Shown: positions 27,555 to 37,025 of the stretch, piece after piece
Position numbering within the stretch: position 1 is the first letter of the stretch
Layout of the letters: every line of letters starts with the position of its first letter
From: Sphingopyxis bauzanensis
GTDB taxonomy: Bacteria > Pseudomonadota > Alphaproteobacteria > Sphingomonadales > Sphingomonadaceae
DNA length: 64,000 nucleotides
Reading direction: 5' to 3'
Assembly: GCF_002205675.1 (NCBI RefSeq)
Contig: NZ_NISK01000002.1
Span: 891,076-955,075 of the forward strand
Notes under the pieces: generated by a model
Told to the model about the DNA's origin: nothing
The model's database searches: none
What the model saw: only the letters and a program-made list of their open reading frames with translations
Position numbers and translations under genes: made by a program

Positions 27555-27705
27555 GTTCCAGCTCCCTTCTTCGCCGGACGGTTCTGCGAACCGCCGGCCT
27601 TTTGCGCGGAGGATTTGGGTGAGCGCGCGCGGCAGGGCATGGTCGGCCCCGTTGCTCGCATGGAGGCGGTAGAGGCAATGGAAAGGCCTGCGGGCAAGGG
27701 CGCGA

Positions 27706-29538
27706 TCATTTGCCGTGCAAGTCATAATAGCCCTCTATCTTCTGCTGAATCTGGGTCATGGTCTCAACCTCATCGGGAAGTTTCGCGGCGTCCATGAAGT
27801 CCGCATACACTTCGGTAAAATCCATCACCGACAGATCGAGCCGCGCAAATTCGTCGATCGTGAAGCCCAGGCATTGTTCCTTCTTGGGCTTGTCCCAGGG
27901 CTTGCCAAGCTGCGTGCGCCCCTGCTCCTGGAGGACGCGGCTCAATTTGCTCTCGAAGCAGCAATAGGCGGTGCGCTTGGTCTTGCAGATGCCGAGCACG
28001 CTCGAGGAGCAATAGGTGCCGACCTTGTGGCAGAACCCCATCCGGTCCCTGATATCGAGCTTCATCTCGTCCTGCGAACAGGCAAAAAGCGCCAGGAAGG
28101 GTGTGGCGAGCGCAGCGATCCCGGCGGGGCCGGCGGCAAGCGCGGCAGCACCGGCGCCGGCCGACAGCAGGCCCGAGACCTTGCCGGCGCAGCAGTTGAT
28201 GAGACCGAAGACCGGCTTGTGACACGTCTCGCGTGCGCCCCGGAAGAGACTGAGGTCGTCCTCGTCGAACTCCTTGCCGGCCTGGTCGATCGCGTGAAGC
28301 GCGACCAGCGCGTCCTTGAGCTCAGTTGACGCCTCGCGAACGATCGGCTCGCAATCGCCATTGATGCAATAGACGTCGTCGCCGCAAATATATTGTGGCG
28401 CGGCCCCAACGTTGCCGCCGGGCGCCGGGCAGCGGTAGATGCGCTCCTCCACGCGGCAGGCGCCGTCCTGATCGTCGTCGAGGCACTCGGTGCGCACGAA
28501 GCTGCATGCGCTGTTGGCCTCAAGCTCGCTGCAATCACTCGCCGGCGAAACAATATTGCACTGGTAGGAGCGCCGCCACTCCCAGCACGGTTGGGTAATA
28601 GCCACGCCATCGATGATCCGCGTCGCCTCGCCTTGCGTGCACAGGTCGGGGCCCGACGGGACGCATTGGCTGTCGCCAGCATAGGCCTGACAACTCGCAT
28701 CGCTGCGCTCGACCGTGACCGATGTTTCGCTGGCGCGGGCATACCAGAGCTTTCCGGTCGCCGGCATCTCGGGGCTGCTCGACGCGATCTCGGCCGTGCA
28801 GCTCAGCGTCCGCACGCTATAGTCGCCGCAGAATTTATTCCCACTCCGATACCCGACGGCGACGCTCGCGGCGCAGCCGCCCATCGAGGGACCACTGACC
28901 CAGCAGCTTCCATTCGCCAGCGCGCCAGCGAAATCGCTGTCCCGCGGAAAGGGCGCGCCGTAAACACCGTCCCCTGCCGCATAATATTTGTAGACCTGCC
29001 GTGTCGTGGCGCGCGGAACCATGGCGGGCGCGCAGGTCCGCGTCTCCTCGGTCAGCTGGCTCCCGCGGTTGCAACTTGCCTCATAATAGCCCGTCGCGTC
29101 CGTGCCGGGCGGCAGCGGCGTGCAAACCCCCGCCGATCCGCCCATTTCCTCGCCGTCCAGATAGGTCGACGGGTCATTTTCGACCGATGTCGCGCGGCGC
29201 GTTGTGGCAAGAATTTCGTCATTGCTGAAAGCAGGCCGCGTGCGATCACCGTCGACCGTGATCCGATATGGCTCGCTGCTCTGCCTCGCCGATGCGCCCG
29301 CCGCCTCGAGACGATCGGGATCGTCGAAATAGTCGCCCTCGGGCAAAGCAGTCCCCGCATATCCCGGAACCGCCTCGGCTCGCGCAGCGTCGGTCGGAAC
29401 AAGCGTGCTATCGCGCCGGGTTTCGTTTCCGAGCTTGCGGCCCTCTTCCCGGGCCTCTTCGACGGTCGTTTGGGCAAGCACGGGCGACGCCGCGGCCAAC
29501 GCGGCCAGCAGACAGACAAGGGCGCGCCGCGCGATCAT
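27706..29538 (-). CDS. traN: TraN, outer-membrane mating pair stabilisation protein
   Basis: The 610-residue protein starts at the ATG at 29538 with a signal peptide (LVCLLAALAAASPVLAQ). It is cysteine-rich, with clusters such as CCAGKVSGLL and YCCFESKLSRVLQEQGRTQLG near the C-terminus, both typical of TraN. TraN contacts recipient surface proteins. Its ATG overlaps the trbC stop (ATGA). It is separated from traF by about 150 bases. Confidence 0.92.
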   Translation of the reverse strand: MIARRALVCLLAALAAASPVLAQTTVEEAREEGRKLGNETRRDSTLVPTDAARAEAVPGYAGTALPEGDYFDDPDRLEAAGASARQSSEPYRITVDGDRTRPAFSNDEILATTRRATSVENDPSTYLDGEEMGGSAGVCTPLPPGTDATGYYEASCNRGSQLTEETRTCAPAMVPRATTRQVYKYYAAGDGVYGAPFPRDSDFAGALANGSCWVSGPSMGGCAASVAVGYRSGNKFCGDYSVRTLSCTAEIASSSPEMPATGKLWYARASETSVTVERSDASCQAYAGDSQCVPSGPDLCTQGEATRIIDGVAITQPCWEWRRSYQCNIVSPASDCSELEANSACSFVRTECLDDDQDGACRVEERIYRCPAPGGNVGAAPQYICGDDVYCINGDCEPIVREASTELKDALVALHAIDQAGKEFDEDDLSLFRGARETCHKPVFGLINCCAGKVSGLLSAGAGAAALAAGPAGIAALATPFLALFACSQDEMKLDIRDRMGFCHKVGTYCSSSVLGICKTKRTAYCCFESKLSRVLQEQGRTQLGKPWDKPKKEQCLGFTIDEFARLDLSVMDFTEVYADFMDAAKLPDEVETMTQIQQKIEGYYDLHGK

Positions 29539-30281
29539 CGCGCCGGCCGATGCAATCGCTTGAGTCCAACCGCCGCAACCCGCGCGCCGGGACCATTGGC
29601 CTCGGCAAAGCTGGTGAGCGCATATTCCAGCGTCACATTCCCAACCATGCGGTCGTGCGCCGGAACCTTGGTACGGCAAGCGAAGCCCGCGCAGAGGTCG
29701 AAATCGGACGAGACGGCGACATAGGTCGGCACCGCGGCCACATCGAACGCACGAAAGAGGCGCGGATCGATGCCGATATTGGCGAAATCATCCTCGCGCG
29801 CAACGATCCTGCCGAGACGCTCAGTGAAAGCGCGCATGGAATTGTCGGGGAAGCCGCGAAACACGACGACGCCACCCGCCCGCGCCGTATCCTCTATCAG
29901 CCTCCGCAGTGCCTTGGGCGGCATCGAAAGGCTGGCGAAGACGATGAGTTGGGGTGCTTCGCCGGCGCCGGCCCCGATATTCGTCGCCGCACCGGCGACA
30001 ATCTCGTCGAAATCGATCGGACCCGCAGGACCCTTGGGCAAGTCGGCCGTCGCCACTCGCTCCATATTCTGCGTGCCCCCGACCCGAACCGACGCGGCGT
30101 CCTCCCGGAAGGCATCGCCCCGATCCTTGACCTGCTCCACGAAGGCGACCGCTTCGTCCTGCATTTCGGCGGACCGCTTTCGAACCGCCTCGAGGTCGAG
30201 CCCGTCGACTGTCTGCGCGAGGAGTGCGGTGACGCTCGCCGCCGCGAGCAGCGCGCCTCCAGCCAGGATCAGTTTTCGCAT
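29535..30281 (-). CDS. trbC: TrbC, F-type periplasmic pilus assembly protein
   Basis: The 248-residue protein has an N-terminal signal peptide and a C-terminal TrbC_Ftype domain: LIVFASLSMPPKALRRLIEDTARAGGVVVFRGF then AVPTYVAVSSDFDLC. It interacts with TraW and is needed for F-pilus assembly. It sits between traU and traN, the usual place. Confidence 0.92.
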   Translation of the reverse strand: MRKLILAGGALLAAASVTALLAQTVDGLDLEAVRKRSAEMQDEAVAFVEQVKDRGDAFREDAASVRVGGTQNMERVATADLPKGPAGPIDFDEIVAGAATNIGAGAGEAPQLIVFASLSMPPKALRRLIEDTARAGGVVVFRGFPDNSMRAFTERLGRIVAREDDFANIGIDPRLFRAFDVAAVPTYVAVSSDFDLCAGFACRTKVPAHDRMVGNVTLEYALTSFAEANGPGARVAAVGLKRLHRPAR

Positions 30282-30290
30282 CCGCGCCTC

Positions 30291-31313
30291 CTAGAACACA
30301 CAGCAGTTGCGCTTCCGCCAGACCAGATAGCCCATATCTTCGCCGCCGGCGGGATAGGCACGCCCGGCATCGGGCGGCATGGTCGAGGCGCCAATCGCCG
30401 AGCAGGCGAAGCGGCCGTTCACCGTCGGGATCGGATTGGTCATCTGGAACCGATATTGCTGTTTGCGCATGATCGGCATCAGATACTTCTTGCACAGGCC
30501 CTTGGTCCCCATCGTCCCCCAGGCCAGCGCCTGGCGGTGCATCTTGTATGCGAAGCGCGAGAGGGCGAGCCGCGACGACTGCACATGGCCGATCGACGCG
30601 GGGATATTGCCGTTGAGCGGATACATCGAGCCCTGGCAGCCCGCGCACCAGAATAGCTGGTCGAGCGGCAGGTTGGCCGTGGCGGCGACACAATCACCCG
30701 CGCAGGCTGCCTTGGCGATCGGGTTCGCGAAGACGACGGCTTCAGGATTGATGAGCGCCGCAAGCGCATCATCCTGCCAGAGCGGATCGACCTCGGTCAT
30801 ATAGGCGATGTCGAAGCTCGCCTGCTCGAAGCAGGCGAAATCGGTCAGAATCTCCATCCAGTAGAGGAGCGGGTAGACATACCAGTGCACATGCCACTTC
30901 GCCGTGCTCTGCGATCGGCCACCGACCATCGACGGCCCCGCCAGATAGCCTTGGCCGATGTCGAAACCGGGGGCGATCCGCATGCCGCCGAGGTTGGGAA
31001 AGCACCAGGGCTTCATCGTCACGTCGGCCAGCCGGGCAGGCTCCCAGAAACCCACCGAAATGCCGATGCGCGGCATCGGATCGGCGCAGGCACAGACGGG
31101 TGACGCCGGATTGTTCGTATCGGGCCGTCCGCTCGGCCAGATCTTGAGACCCCCCACCGACAGGGGGAAAAGGCAGGACCAGCAGACGTCCGTCACAGGA
31201 TTGACGAACTTGCCGTTGCAGGTCGGCCCTGCGGCTTCCGCCACGGGCGCAGAGACGAGGATGCCGAGGAGGGCGAGCAGCGCGCCAACGATCCTGCGAA
31301 GCGCGCGCATCAT
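30291..31313 (-). CDS. traU: TraU, conjugal DNA transfer protein
   Basis: The 340-residue protein from the ATG at 31313 has a signal peptide (ends APVAEAAG) and the many cysteines typical of TraU (CWSCLFPLSVGG, CACADPMPRIGISVGFWEP, FWCAGCQGSMYPLNG). The start overlaps the stop of the preceding small gene (ATGA). It is a periplasmic protein needed for DNA transfer. Confidence 0.94.
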   Translation of the reverse strand: MMRALRRIVGALLALLGILVSAPVAEAAGPTCNGKFVNPVTDVCWSCLFPLSVGGLKIWPSGRPDTNNPASPVCACADPMPRIGISVGFWEPARLADVTMKPWCFPNLGGMRIAPGFDIGQGYLAGPSMVGGRSQSTAKWHVHWYVYPLLYWMEILTDFACFEQASFDIAYMTEVDPLWQDDALAALINPEAVVFANPIAKAACAGDCVAATANLPLDQLFWCAGCQGSMYPLNGNIPASIGHVQSSRLALSRFAYKMHRQALAWGTMGTKGLCKKYLMPIMRKQQYRFQMTNPIPTVNGRFACSAIGASTMPPDAGRAYPAGGEDMGYLVWRKRNCCVF

Positions 31314-31579
31314 TCGGTCTCCCGCGGCATATCGAGAAAGGCCGTGTCGGCGCGATGCTTGGCGCCGAGGTAGAGGAGCGTCGTCATCACCGCCGCGGCG
31401 AGCAGTACGCCGGTCGCGGCGGGCGCCAACCGGCCAACGAGTTCCCGCAGCTCGCCTTGGGCGACGATACTCGCGGCAAGCGTCAGACATAGCGCCTGCC
31501 ATCCATATCGCAGGCGGCGCAGTCCGCACGTTTCCGGTGCCGCCATCGGCGTCGTCAGGAAGTCGAGCCAGAGGGGCAT
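31310..31579 (-). CDS. Small membrane protein in the transfer operon, unknown
   Basis: The 89-residue protein has two hydrophobic segments (WQALCLTLAASIVA and GVLLAAAVMTTLLYLG). It is tightly packed: the start overlaps the traW stop (TGATG) and the end overlaps the traU start. This position has no F-plasmid counterpart that I recognise. Probably an inner-membrane accessory to the secretion channel. Confidence 0.65.
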   Translation of the reverse strand: MPLWLDFLTTPMAAPETCGLRRLRYGWQALCLTLAASIVAQGELRELVGRLAPAATGVLLAAAVMTTLLYLGAKHRADTAFLDMPRETE

Positions 31580-32235
31580 CAGCTCCGTCCTCCCGGTTTC
31601 AGCGCGATCTCGGAGACCCGCATGGTGCGACCGGTCTGGCTGACCACTGCCGGCGTATGCCGAATGCCGAAGGTGCCGGTCAGCCGGCCCTCCTGGTCGA
31701 AGTAGAAGCGACGCTTCCTCGCCGTCATCTGGTCGATCGGCGACCCCTTGACGAAGATGATCTTCGCGGCGGGATCGGCGTACCGTGCCAGCGCCCAGTC
31801 GAGTTCGCCCCGGTCGTCGCCGTCGATGAAAACGAGGTCCTGCCTGATCGCCACGAAGTCGAGAGGATTGATCCGCTGCCCCGCCGCGGCGATGAGATTG
31901 CCCTTCTGGTCACGAATGTCGTGCTCGATCAGTGCCGTCGGGTCATAGTCCCAGCTGCGCGCCGCGCGCGCGGGCGTGATCCCGCCAACCGGATCGGGTC
32001 TGCGCACCTTCGCTTCGACGCGACGCGCGAAGACCTCGTTCATCCGCGCGAGTTCGCCGCTGGACTCCGCCCGGCGCAACCGGCTCTCGATCGTGGCCAG
32101 CAGATCGGGCTCGATGATCGGAAACGCCTGCCCCTCCACGCCGAAATCTCGTGCTTCGCTCCGCATCGGTCCTGCCAGAAGTCCGGCGGCGGCGAGCCCG
32201 AGAGCGCCAAACATGATAGGTCCGGCCCGCTTCAC
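31579..32235 (-). CDS. traW: TraW, F-type periplasmic pilus assembly protein
   Basis: The 218-residue protein starts at a GTG at 32235 overlapping the peptidase stop (GTGA); an ATG at 32214 is the alternative. The signal peptide is followed by TraW motifs: DFGVEGQAFPIIEPDLLATI, NPLDFVAIRQDLVFIDGDD and FDQEGRLTGTFGIRHTPAVV. It acts with TrbC in pilus assembly. Confidence 0.9.
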   Translation of the reverse strand: MKRAGPIMFGALGLAAAGLLAGPMRSEARDFGVEGQAFPIIEPDLLATIESRLRRAESSGELARMNEVFARRVEAKVRRPDPVGGITPARAARSWDYDPTALIEHDIRDQKGNLIAAAGQRINPLDFVAIRQDLVFIDGDDRGELDWALARYADPAAKIIFVKGSPIDQMTARKRRFYFDQEGRLTGTFGIRHTPAVVSQTGRTMRVSEIALKPGGRS

Positions 32236-32747
32236 AGGATGGGCACTCCTGTTCCGAGGACCTGGCGCGCGCACACGAAGCCGATGTCCGCATAGCGGCT
32301 ATCAAATCCGTCGCGGTGTGGTGTCGCCGCGAAATAGCATCCGGCAGGTATCGCGCCGGTCGCGCCCGGGGCGAGCGGCTCGCCAAGCCGGGTCCGGGCC
32401 TTCATCCGCGCCACCGCCTTGCCGTTGATCGTGACGAGGTCCCCCCGGTGCGCGACGACATCACCCGCCACGCCATAGACGATCTTGCCGAAGGGCTTCG
32501 CACGTGCGCCGAAATGACGGCGCAGCAGCGGCGTGCGCGGCGGGGCGAAGAAAACATAGTCGCCCTTTGCGGGCATGCGGCCGCGATCGACGAGAAAGGC
32601 CCAGTTGGGAAGCGAATCCGTCGTATTGACGAAGAAGAGATGATGGTCCCGCCAGTCGCCGAGCCCGCCCAGCACGCCGCAACCGACGAAGACCGCAAGG
32701 ACCACCAGCCAGACGCGCCAGCGCGCGTGCGAGCGCAGCGCGAGCAT
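32232..32747 (-). CDS. Conjugation-associated S26 signal peptidase (TraF/TrhF type)
   Basis: This protein of about 171 residues has an N-terminal membrane span and the S26 active site: serine in NTTDSLPNWAFLV and lysine in FGKIVYGVAGD. Such peptidases mature pilin or other precursors in IncP (TraF) and IncHI/SXT (TrhF) systems. Its place between trbI and traW matches SXT/IncHI-like order rather than the F plasmid. The ATG at 32747 is chosen because it follows the trbI stop directly; upstream ATGs at 32762 and 32771 lie inside trbI. Confidence 0.88.
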   Translation of the reverse strand: MLALRSHARWRVWLVVLAVFVGCGVLGGLGDWRDHHLFFVNTTDSLPNWAFLVDRGRMPAKGDYVFFAPPRTPLLRRHFGARAKPFGKIVYGVAGDVVAHRGDLVTINGKAVARMKARTRLGEPLAPGATGAIPAGCYFAATPHRDGFDSRYADIGFVCARQVLGTGVPIL

Positions 32748-32748
32748 C

Positions 32749-33396
32749 TCACTGCCCGGCATAGCCGCCACTCCCGTCGAATGTTGAGACGGATGGCGCG
32801 GGCGGCCCGTATTGCGGCTCCGGCGCGCCCGGCATCGCCTGCATATCGCCCGGCGCGACGGTCCCCGGATACGCCATCGGCATCATGGCTTGCGGCGGCG
32901 GCGCTGCCTGCCCCGCAGCTGCCATCGCCTGGTCCTGTAGCCGCTGCAATTCGGCGGCCGAGGCCTGCCTTGGCCGCGCAATGCCCGAGGCGTAAACCGC
33001 GTCGCGCAAAGTGTCGGTGATGTCGGGGACATTCTTGGTGAGCACCGCTTCGCCGACCAGGACGACCTCACCTTTTTTCGCCCGATGCGCGAGCTCGGAA
33101 TCGAGCGACTCCATGAATTTGCGCATCTCCGCCTCGACCTGTGCCGGCGGCGACGCCGAGCGCGCCTGGGCCTGGACATAATCCCCGACGATCGACGACA
33201 GGCGCGCCGCGACGATCCGGTCCTGCCGCGGCTTCACCAGTTCGCGTGTGACCCACATGCCCCAGATCAGCGCGCAGAGCACGAGAAGTCCCGCCAAGAT
33301 CTGCGCCCGGCTGAGCCCGCCAAAGACCGGACGCCGGCGCCGGGCCGCATCGGGTACGGTGGGGGGCGGAAGTTCGAGCTCGGTCTGTTCAGCCAT
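32749..33396 (-). CDS. trbI: TrbI, F-type conjugation inner-membrane protein
   Basis: The 215-residue protein has a single N-terminal membrane span (ILAGLLVLCALIWGMWV) and the TrbI_Ftype pattern LVGEAVLTKNVPDITDTLRDAV. A Pro/Met/Ala-rich tail follows, longer than in F TrbI. It overlaps its neighbour upstream by eight bases. Confidence 0.88.
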   Translation of the reverse strand: MAEQTELELPPPTVPDAARRRRPVFGGLSRAQILAGLLVLCALIWGMWVTRELVKPRQDRIVAARLSSIVGDYVQAQARSASPPAQVEAEMRKFMESLDSELAHRAKKGEVVLVGEAVLTKNVPDITDTLRDAVYASGIARPRQASAAELQRLQDQAMAAAGQAAPPPQAMMPMAYPGTVAPGDMQAMPGAPEPQYGPPAPSVSTFDGSGGYAGQ

Positions 33397-33748
33397 GGTC
33401 GCGGATCCCTTCCGGCAATTGCGCGGGAACGATCCGGTCCCGGCGCAGGATGATCAGGAGGATGGTGACGGCGAGATGTGCCGCGAGGAACAGGTCCCGG
33501 AAGGACTGGACACGCGCTGCATCCGCCTCGACATATCGGCGGGCGAGATTGTCGAGCTGATGCATCATCCCGTCGAGCGATCCGCCGCCCAAGAGAAGAA
33601 AGCCGAGCGCGAACACTCCCCAGCTCAGCAGCATCGTCGACAGCAGGAACCGCGACAGGTGCAGGCCGAAGGCGATCGCCGTGCGGCCATCCGGCAGCCG
33701 GAGCGCGCGGCGGGATTTGGCGGACGATGATGAGGCGATGCCGGTCAT
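33389..33748 (-). CDS. Membrane protein between traC and trbI, unknown
   Basis: The 119-residue protein has two to three hydrophobic segments (FLLSTMLLSWGVFALGFLLL, FLAAHLAVTILLIIL). It starts four bases after traC and overlaps trbI, so it is co-translated with the channel genes. I recognise no family. Probably an accessory channel component. Confidence 0.65.
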   Translation of the reverse strand: MTGIASSSSAKSRRALRLPDGRTAIAFGLHLSRFLLSTMLLSWGVFALGFLLLGGGSLDGMMHQLDNLARRYVEADAARVQSFRDLFLAAHLAVTILLIILRRDRIVPAQLPEGIRDHG

Positions 33749-33751
33749 CGG

Positions 33752-36340
33752 CTATTCCGCCGCTTCCGCGAAGTCGGGAACGTGCGGTGCATCCCCTCGT
33801 CCGCGATCGGCAGGAAACGCGACGCGTTCGATCGCCTCGTCCATGCTATGCCCCTCTGCGACCAGCGCCTCGATCGCGGCGTAGACCGCCGGGCTCGACG
33901 AATAGACAGTCGCGGAAAAGGGATCGAGGACGAGCCTGCCGACCGCGAGCATCTCCGGGCCCTTGATCAGGATATCGGAATATTCACGCCCATTGATCTT
34001 GAGCGATCGCAGCAGCGCGTCGGTATAGTCGTCCATCTCGAAGCGGTCGTGGTTCTTGAAGTCCGCGATCGTCTCCGGCTTTTGCTCAAGGATGACGAAC
34101 CAGTCCGAGTTTTCGAGCGCCGCGATCGAGCCCGGCGACTTGTAATAGTCGTTCAGCGACTGGGTCGCCGTGACGAGCGCGCCCCCATATTTGCGGCAGG
34201 TTCTGGCATAGATTTCGATAAAATCCGCCATCGCGCCGCCGCGGAGCATCTGCCACGCTTCGTCGAGAAACAGCGCCTTGGGGATCGAACGATCGACCTT
34301 GCGCATCATCTGCTGCGACATGAACATGATCGCGGTGAGCACCACGCTTCGAAGTTCCTCGCGTGAGGAGAGATCCGACAGTTCGAAGACGGTGAACTGC
34401 GCCGAGAGCTCGAACGAAGCCTCGCCTTCGAAGAAGCGGCCATAGGTCCCGCCCGACGAGAACGGACGCATGGCGATTCCGAGATCCATCGCCAGCGCAT
34501 TGCCCGTCGCTTCCAGCGCCGCGATCACGTCGTCGATCGCGCCGGTCCGGCCCTTCGCCTGCCAGACGCTGTTGACGGCTCCGTCGATCAGCCCCCGCTC
34601 GGTATCGTTGAGCCGGTCGATATGGCGCGCCATCTGGCTCACGATCGCCTTCAGCATCGCCATGCAATCGAGAAGATAATCCTCGTTCGCGCCCGCCAAC
34701 TCCGCGTCGATCATGCTGAACGGGTTGAGGCAGAAGCCCGACGAGATGGTGAATTCGACAAAGGCGCCGCCCTGGAGCTTGGCCGAATGCTCGAACGATC
34801 GCCCGTCGTCGATCACGACCACCCGCGCCCCTGCACCGCAAAGCGACGCGCACAGCTCCTGGAGCGTGACCGACTTGCCCGACCCCGACTTGCCGACGAC
34901 CGCGACATTGTGATTGCCGGCGGCGTTTTCGAACGGGCTCCAGAAGAAGGGCTGGCCGCGGCGACCGATCAACATCAGATGCGGCACCTGTCCGCCCAGA
35001 TACTCGCCCTGGATCGGCGCGAGGTTGGCGGCCGTCGTGGTGAGCAGCGTGCGAAGCCGCTTCATCCGATCGAGATCACGCGCGAGGCCGTTCGCCATCG
35101 TCATCGGCATCGCGCAGAGCAAGCCCATCACCTGCAGGTAGCGATCATCGAGAAGGTCCCAGCCCGCCGCGCGATAGACCGATTTCAGGACCCGCTCGTT
35201 GGCGTCGCCCCGCCCCTTGGGGGAAAAGGAGGTGACGCTGAAGAAGACACGAACAAGCTTTCGCCCCTGGCGCACCTCGTCGTTCACGAACCGCCATTCC
35301 TGGGACTGCTCGCGCAGTTGCGGCAGGAACCGCGCCGACTTTGAATCGGCGAGGCTGGTCGTCCGCATGAACTTGAAACTTGCCTTGTTGCTCAGCGCCT
35401 GGGGGTCGGGAAACTCGATGCAGAGGTTCGTCGAAACCGGACACGGCATCCGCAGCTTGTCGGTGAACATGTCACCGATGAGGCGGGCGACGTCCCAAGG
35501 CGCCCACCGCGTCGGGAGATTGCGGACCGAGAAACTCCGGACGTCGAAGATATCGGGGAAAATCTCGCCGATCTCCGGCGCGTCATCCACTATCTTGCCC
35601 GTCGGCCGAAATCGCTCGGTTCGCAGCAGCATCCGGTCGGCCTCGATCCGGAATTCGACATCGCGCCGGATGGCCTGATCGGCGATGGGATCGAACGGAT
35701 TGTAGTTGACCACATCTTCGCCCGCCGCGGTCGTGGGCGACGTGATGTCATCGATCCAGGCGATAAGATCCGCAGGCTCCATCCGGCGCGCCGAGACGTT
35801 GATCGACGCCAGAGCGGAGATCAGGCCCTCCATGACGGCGACAATCTCCTCGCTGGTCAAGCTCGAGCTCTCCGGCGTCGAATAGGAGATGGCCACGCGG
35901 TGGTTGCGCAAACTGAACGGCGCATCGGAGGAGAGCGATTGCCAGACGCCCGCGGTCAGAAAATCGACGCGGTGCTTGGCCATGCGCTCATAGACGCCGC
36001 GCGCGGCATATCGCGGCAGATACCAGCGCGACAGCCGTTCGCCGATCCGCGGGCTCATCCATTGGTGGAATTGCAGACAGCCCGGCGTCGTGATGGCCTC
36101 GGACAGAAACTGTGTGAGGATCTCGCCCGTGCGCTCGTTCGCTCCGATGAGCGGGCTCGCCTCCACGACAAAGCCGCGCGACGCGCTGTTGTAGAAGATC
36201 CCGGTCTTGGGATCATGGCTCCGATAGGGAAGCCAGTCGGCGAGCATCGGGACGCCGAGCTTTGGCCGTTCGGTGTCGGGCCGCGCGGTATCGCCAAGGA
36301 TACCAGTCACCATTCGTTCGAAGAGGCCGCGGTCCGCCAT
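33752..36340 (-). CDS. traC: TraC, type IV secretion ATPase (VirB4 family)
   Basis: The 862-residue protein starts at the ATG at 36340, two bases after the traV stop; the upstream open frame is antisense-like over traV and is not used. Walker A is VVGKSGSGKSVTLQ and Walker B is ALFLDEAWQML, with the TraC_F N-terminal domain (GVPMLADWLPYRSHDPKTGIFYN). It energises pilus assembly and substrate transfer at the inner membrane. Confidence 0.95.
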   Translation of the reverse strand: MADRGLFERMVTGILGDTARPDTERPKLGVPMLADWLPYRSHDPKTGIFYNSASRGFVVEASPLIGANERTGEILTQFLSEAITTPGCLQFHQWMSPRIGERLSRWYLPRYAARGVYERMAKHRVDFLTAGVWQSLSSDAPFSLRNHRVAISYSTPESSSLTSEEIVAVMEGLISALASINVSARRMEPADLIAWIDDITSPTTAAGEDVVNYNPFDPIADQAIRRDVEFRIEADRMLLRTERFRPTGKIVDDAPEIGEIFPDIFDVRSFSVRNLPTRWAPWDVARLIGDMFTDKLRMPCPVSTNLCIEFPDPQALSNKASFKFMRTTSLADSKSARFLPQLREQSQEWRFVNDEVRQGRKLVRVFFSVTSFSPKGRGDANERVLKSVYRAAGWDLLDDRYLQVMGLLCAMPMTMANGLARDLDRMKRLRTLLTTTAANLAPIQGEYLGGQVPHLMLIGRRGQPFFWSPFENAAGNHNVAVVGKSGSGKSVTLQELCASLCGAGARVVVIDDGRSFEHSAKLQGGAFVEFTISSGFCLNPFSMIDAELAGANEDYLLDCMAMLKAIVSQMARHIDRLNDTERGLIDGAVNSVWQAKGRTGAIDDVIAALEATGNALAMDLGIAMRPFSSGGTYGRFFEGEASFELSAQFTVFELSDLSSREELRSVVLTAIMFMSQQMMRKVDRSIPKALFLDEAWQMLRGGAMADFIEIYARTCRKYGGALVTATQSLNDYYKSPGSIAALENSDWFVILEQKPETIADFKNHDRFEMDDYTDALLRSLKINGREYSDILIKGPEMLAVGRLVLDPFSATVYSSSPAVYAAIEALVAEGHSMDEAIERVAFPADRGRGDAPHVPDFAEAAE

Positions 36341-36341
36341 A

Positions 36342-37025
36342 TCAGTCGTCCTTCGCAACGTTCGCTGGGAATCCAGGCGCCCGGGTCGCCGCGGGAGCCA
36401 GGCGATCCGAGACGTCCGCCTTGATGGCGCCGAGGGGGTCGTCCTTGCGCGCACGGGCGGCGGCCACCGCGTTGGGCGACGGGAGACCCGCGGTGCGCGG
36501 CACGTCCGCACCCTGAGGCGGATCGGCCTGGTCGACCGCGTCGGCCAGCGAGACAAAACCCATGACGCCGCCAGGTGCCCGCGCGCTCGCCCGCGGCGGC
36601 GCGAAGGCCTGCTGCCAGTCGCCGCTCGCGACGACCGCATGCACGGCAGTCGCTTCGTGAAGGCGGCCCCGCTCGTCGATGTAGGGTTGGAAGACGATCC
36701 GCAGCACTCGCTCGCGCGTGCGCGCGGGATCGCCCGGCGCCGGCCTCACGGGCTGCGCGCGCGCAACGCGCACAGCTGCGGACTCGCCGAGCCCGGGCTG
36801 GCCCGCCGCGGGAACGAAGTCGCCTTCCTCTCCCCCGCCGGCAATCGCCGCGAGAGCGCGGTCGTCGATCGCGGCGCTCGGCGCGCATACGCCATCCGGA
36901 GCGTCACAGGAGAAGCTTCCTCGTACATTCCCGCCGAGGCTGGCGCAGCTCCCCAAGAGAAGCAGGCCGCTTGTGCCAAGGACGATCGCGGGGCTGCGGC
37001 GCAACCGCCGGCGCAGCGCCCTCAC
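36342..37025 (-). CDS. traV: TraV, outer-membrane lipoprotein of the secretion core complex
   Basis: The protein is about 227 residues with a lipobox LLLLGSCAS. Lipid attachment at that Cys and the following SFSCDAPDGVCA motif are typical of TraV. The GTG at 37025 is preferred (GGGAG upstream, GTGA overlap with dsbC) over an ATG at 37046. It would form the outer-membrane ring with TraK and TraB. Confidence 0.88.
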   Translation of the reverse strand: MRALRRRLRRSPAIVLGTSGLLLLGSCASLGGNVRGSFSCDAPDGVCAPSAAIDDRALAAIAGGGEEGDFVPAAGQPGLGESAAVRVARAQPVRPAPGDPARTRERVLRIVFQPYIDERGRLHEATAVHAVVASGDWQQAFAPPRASARAPGGVMGFVSLADAVDQADPPQGADVPRTAGLPSPNAVAAARARKDDPLGAIKADVSDRLAPAATRAPGFPANVAKDD

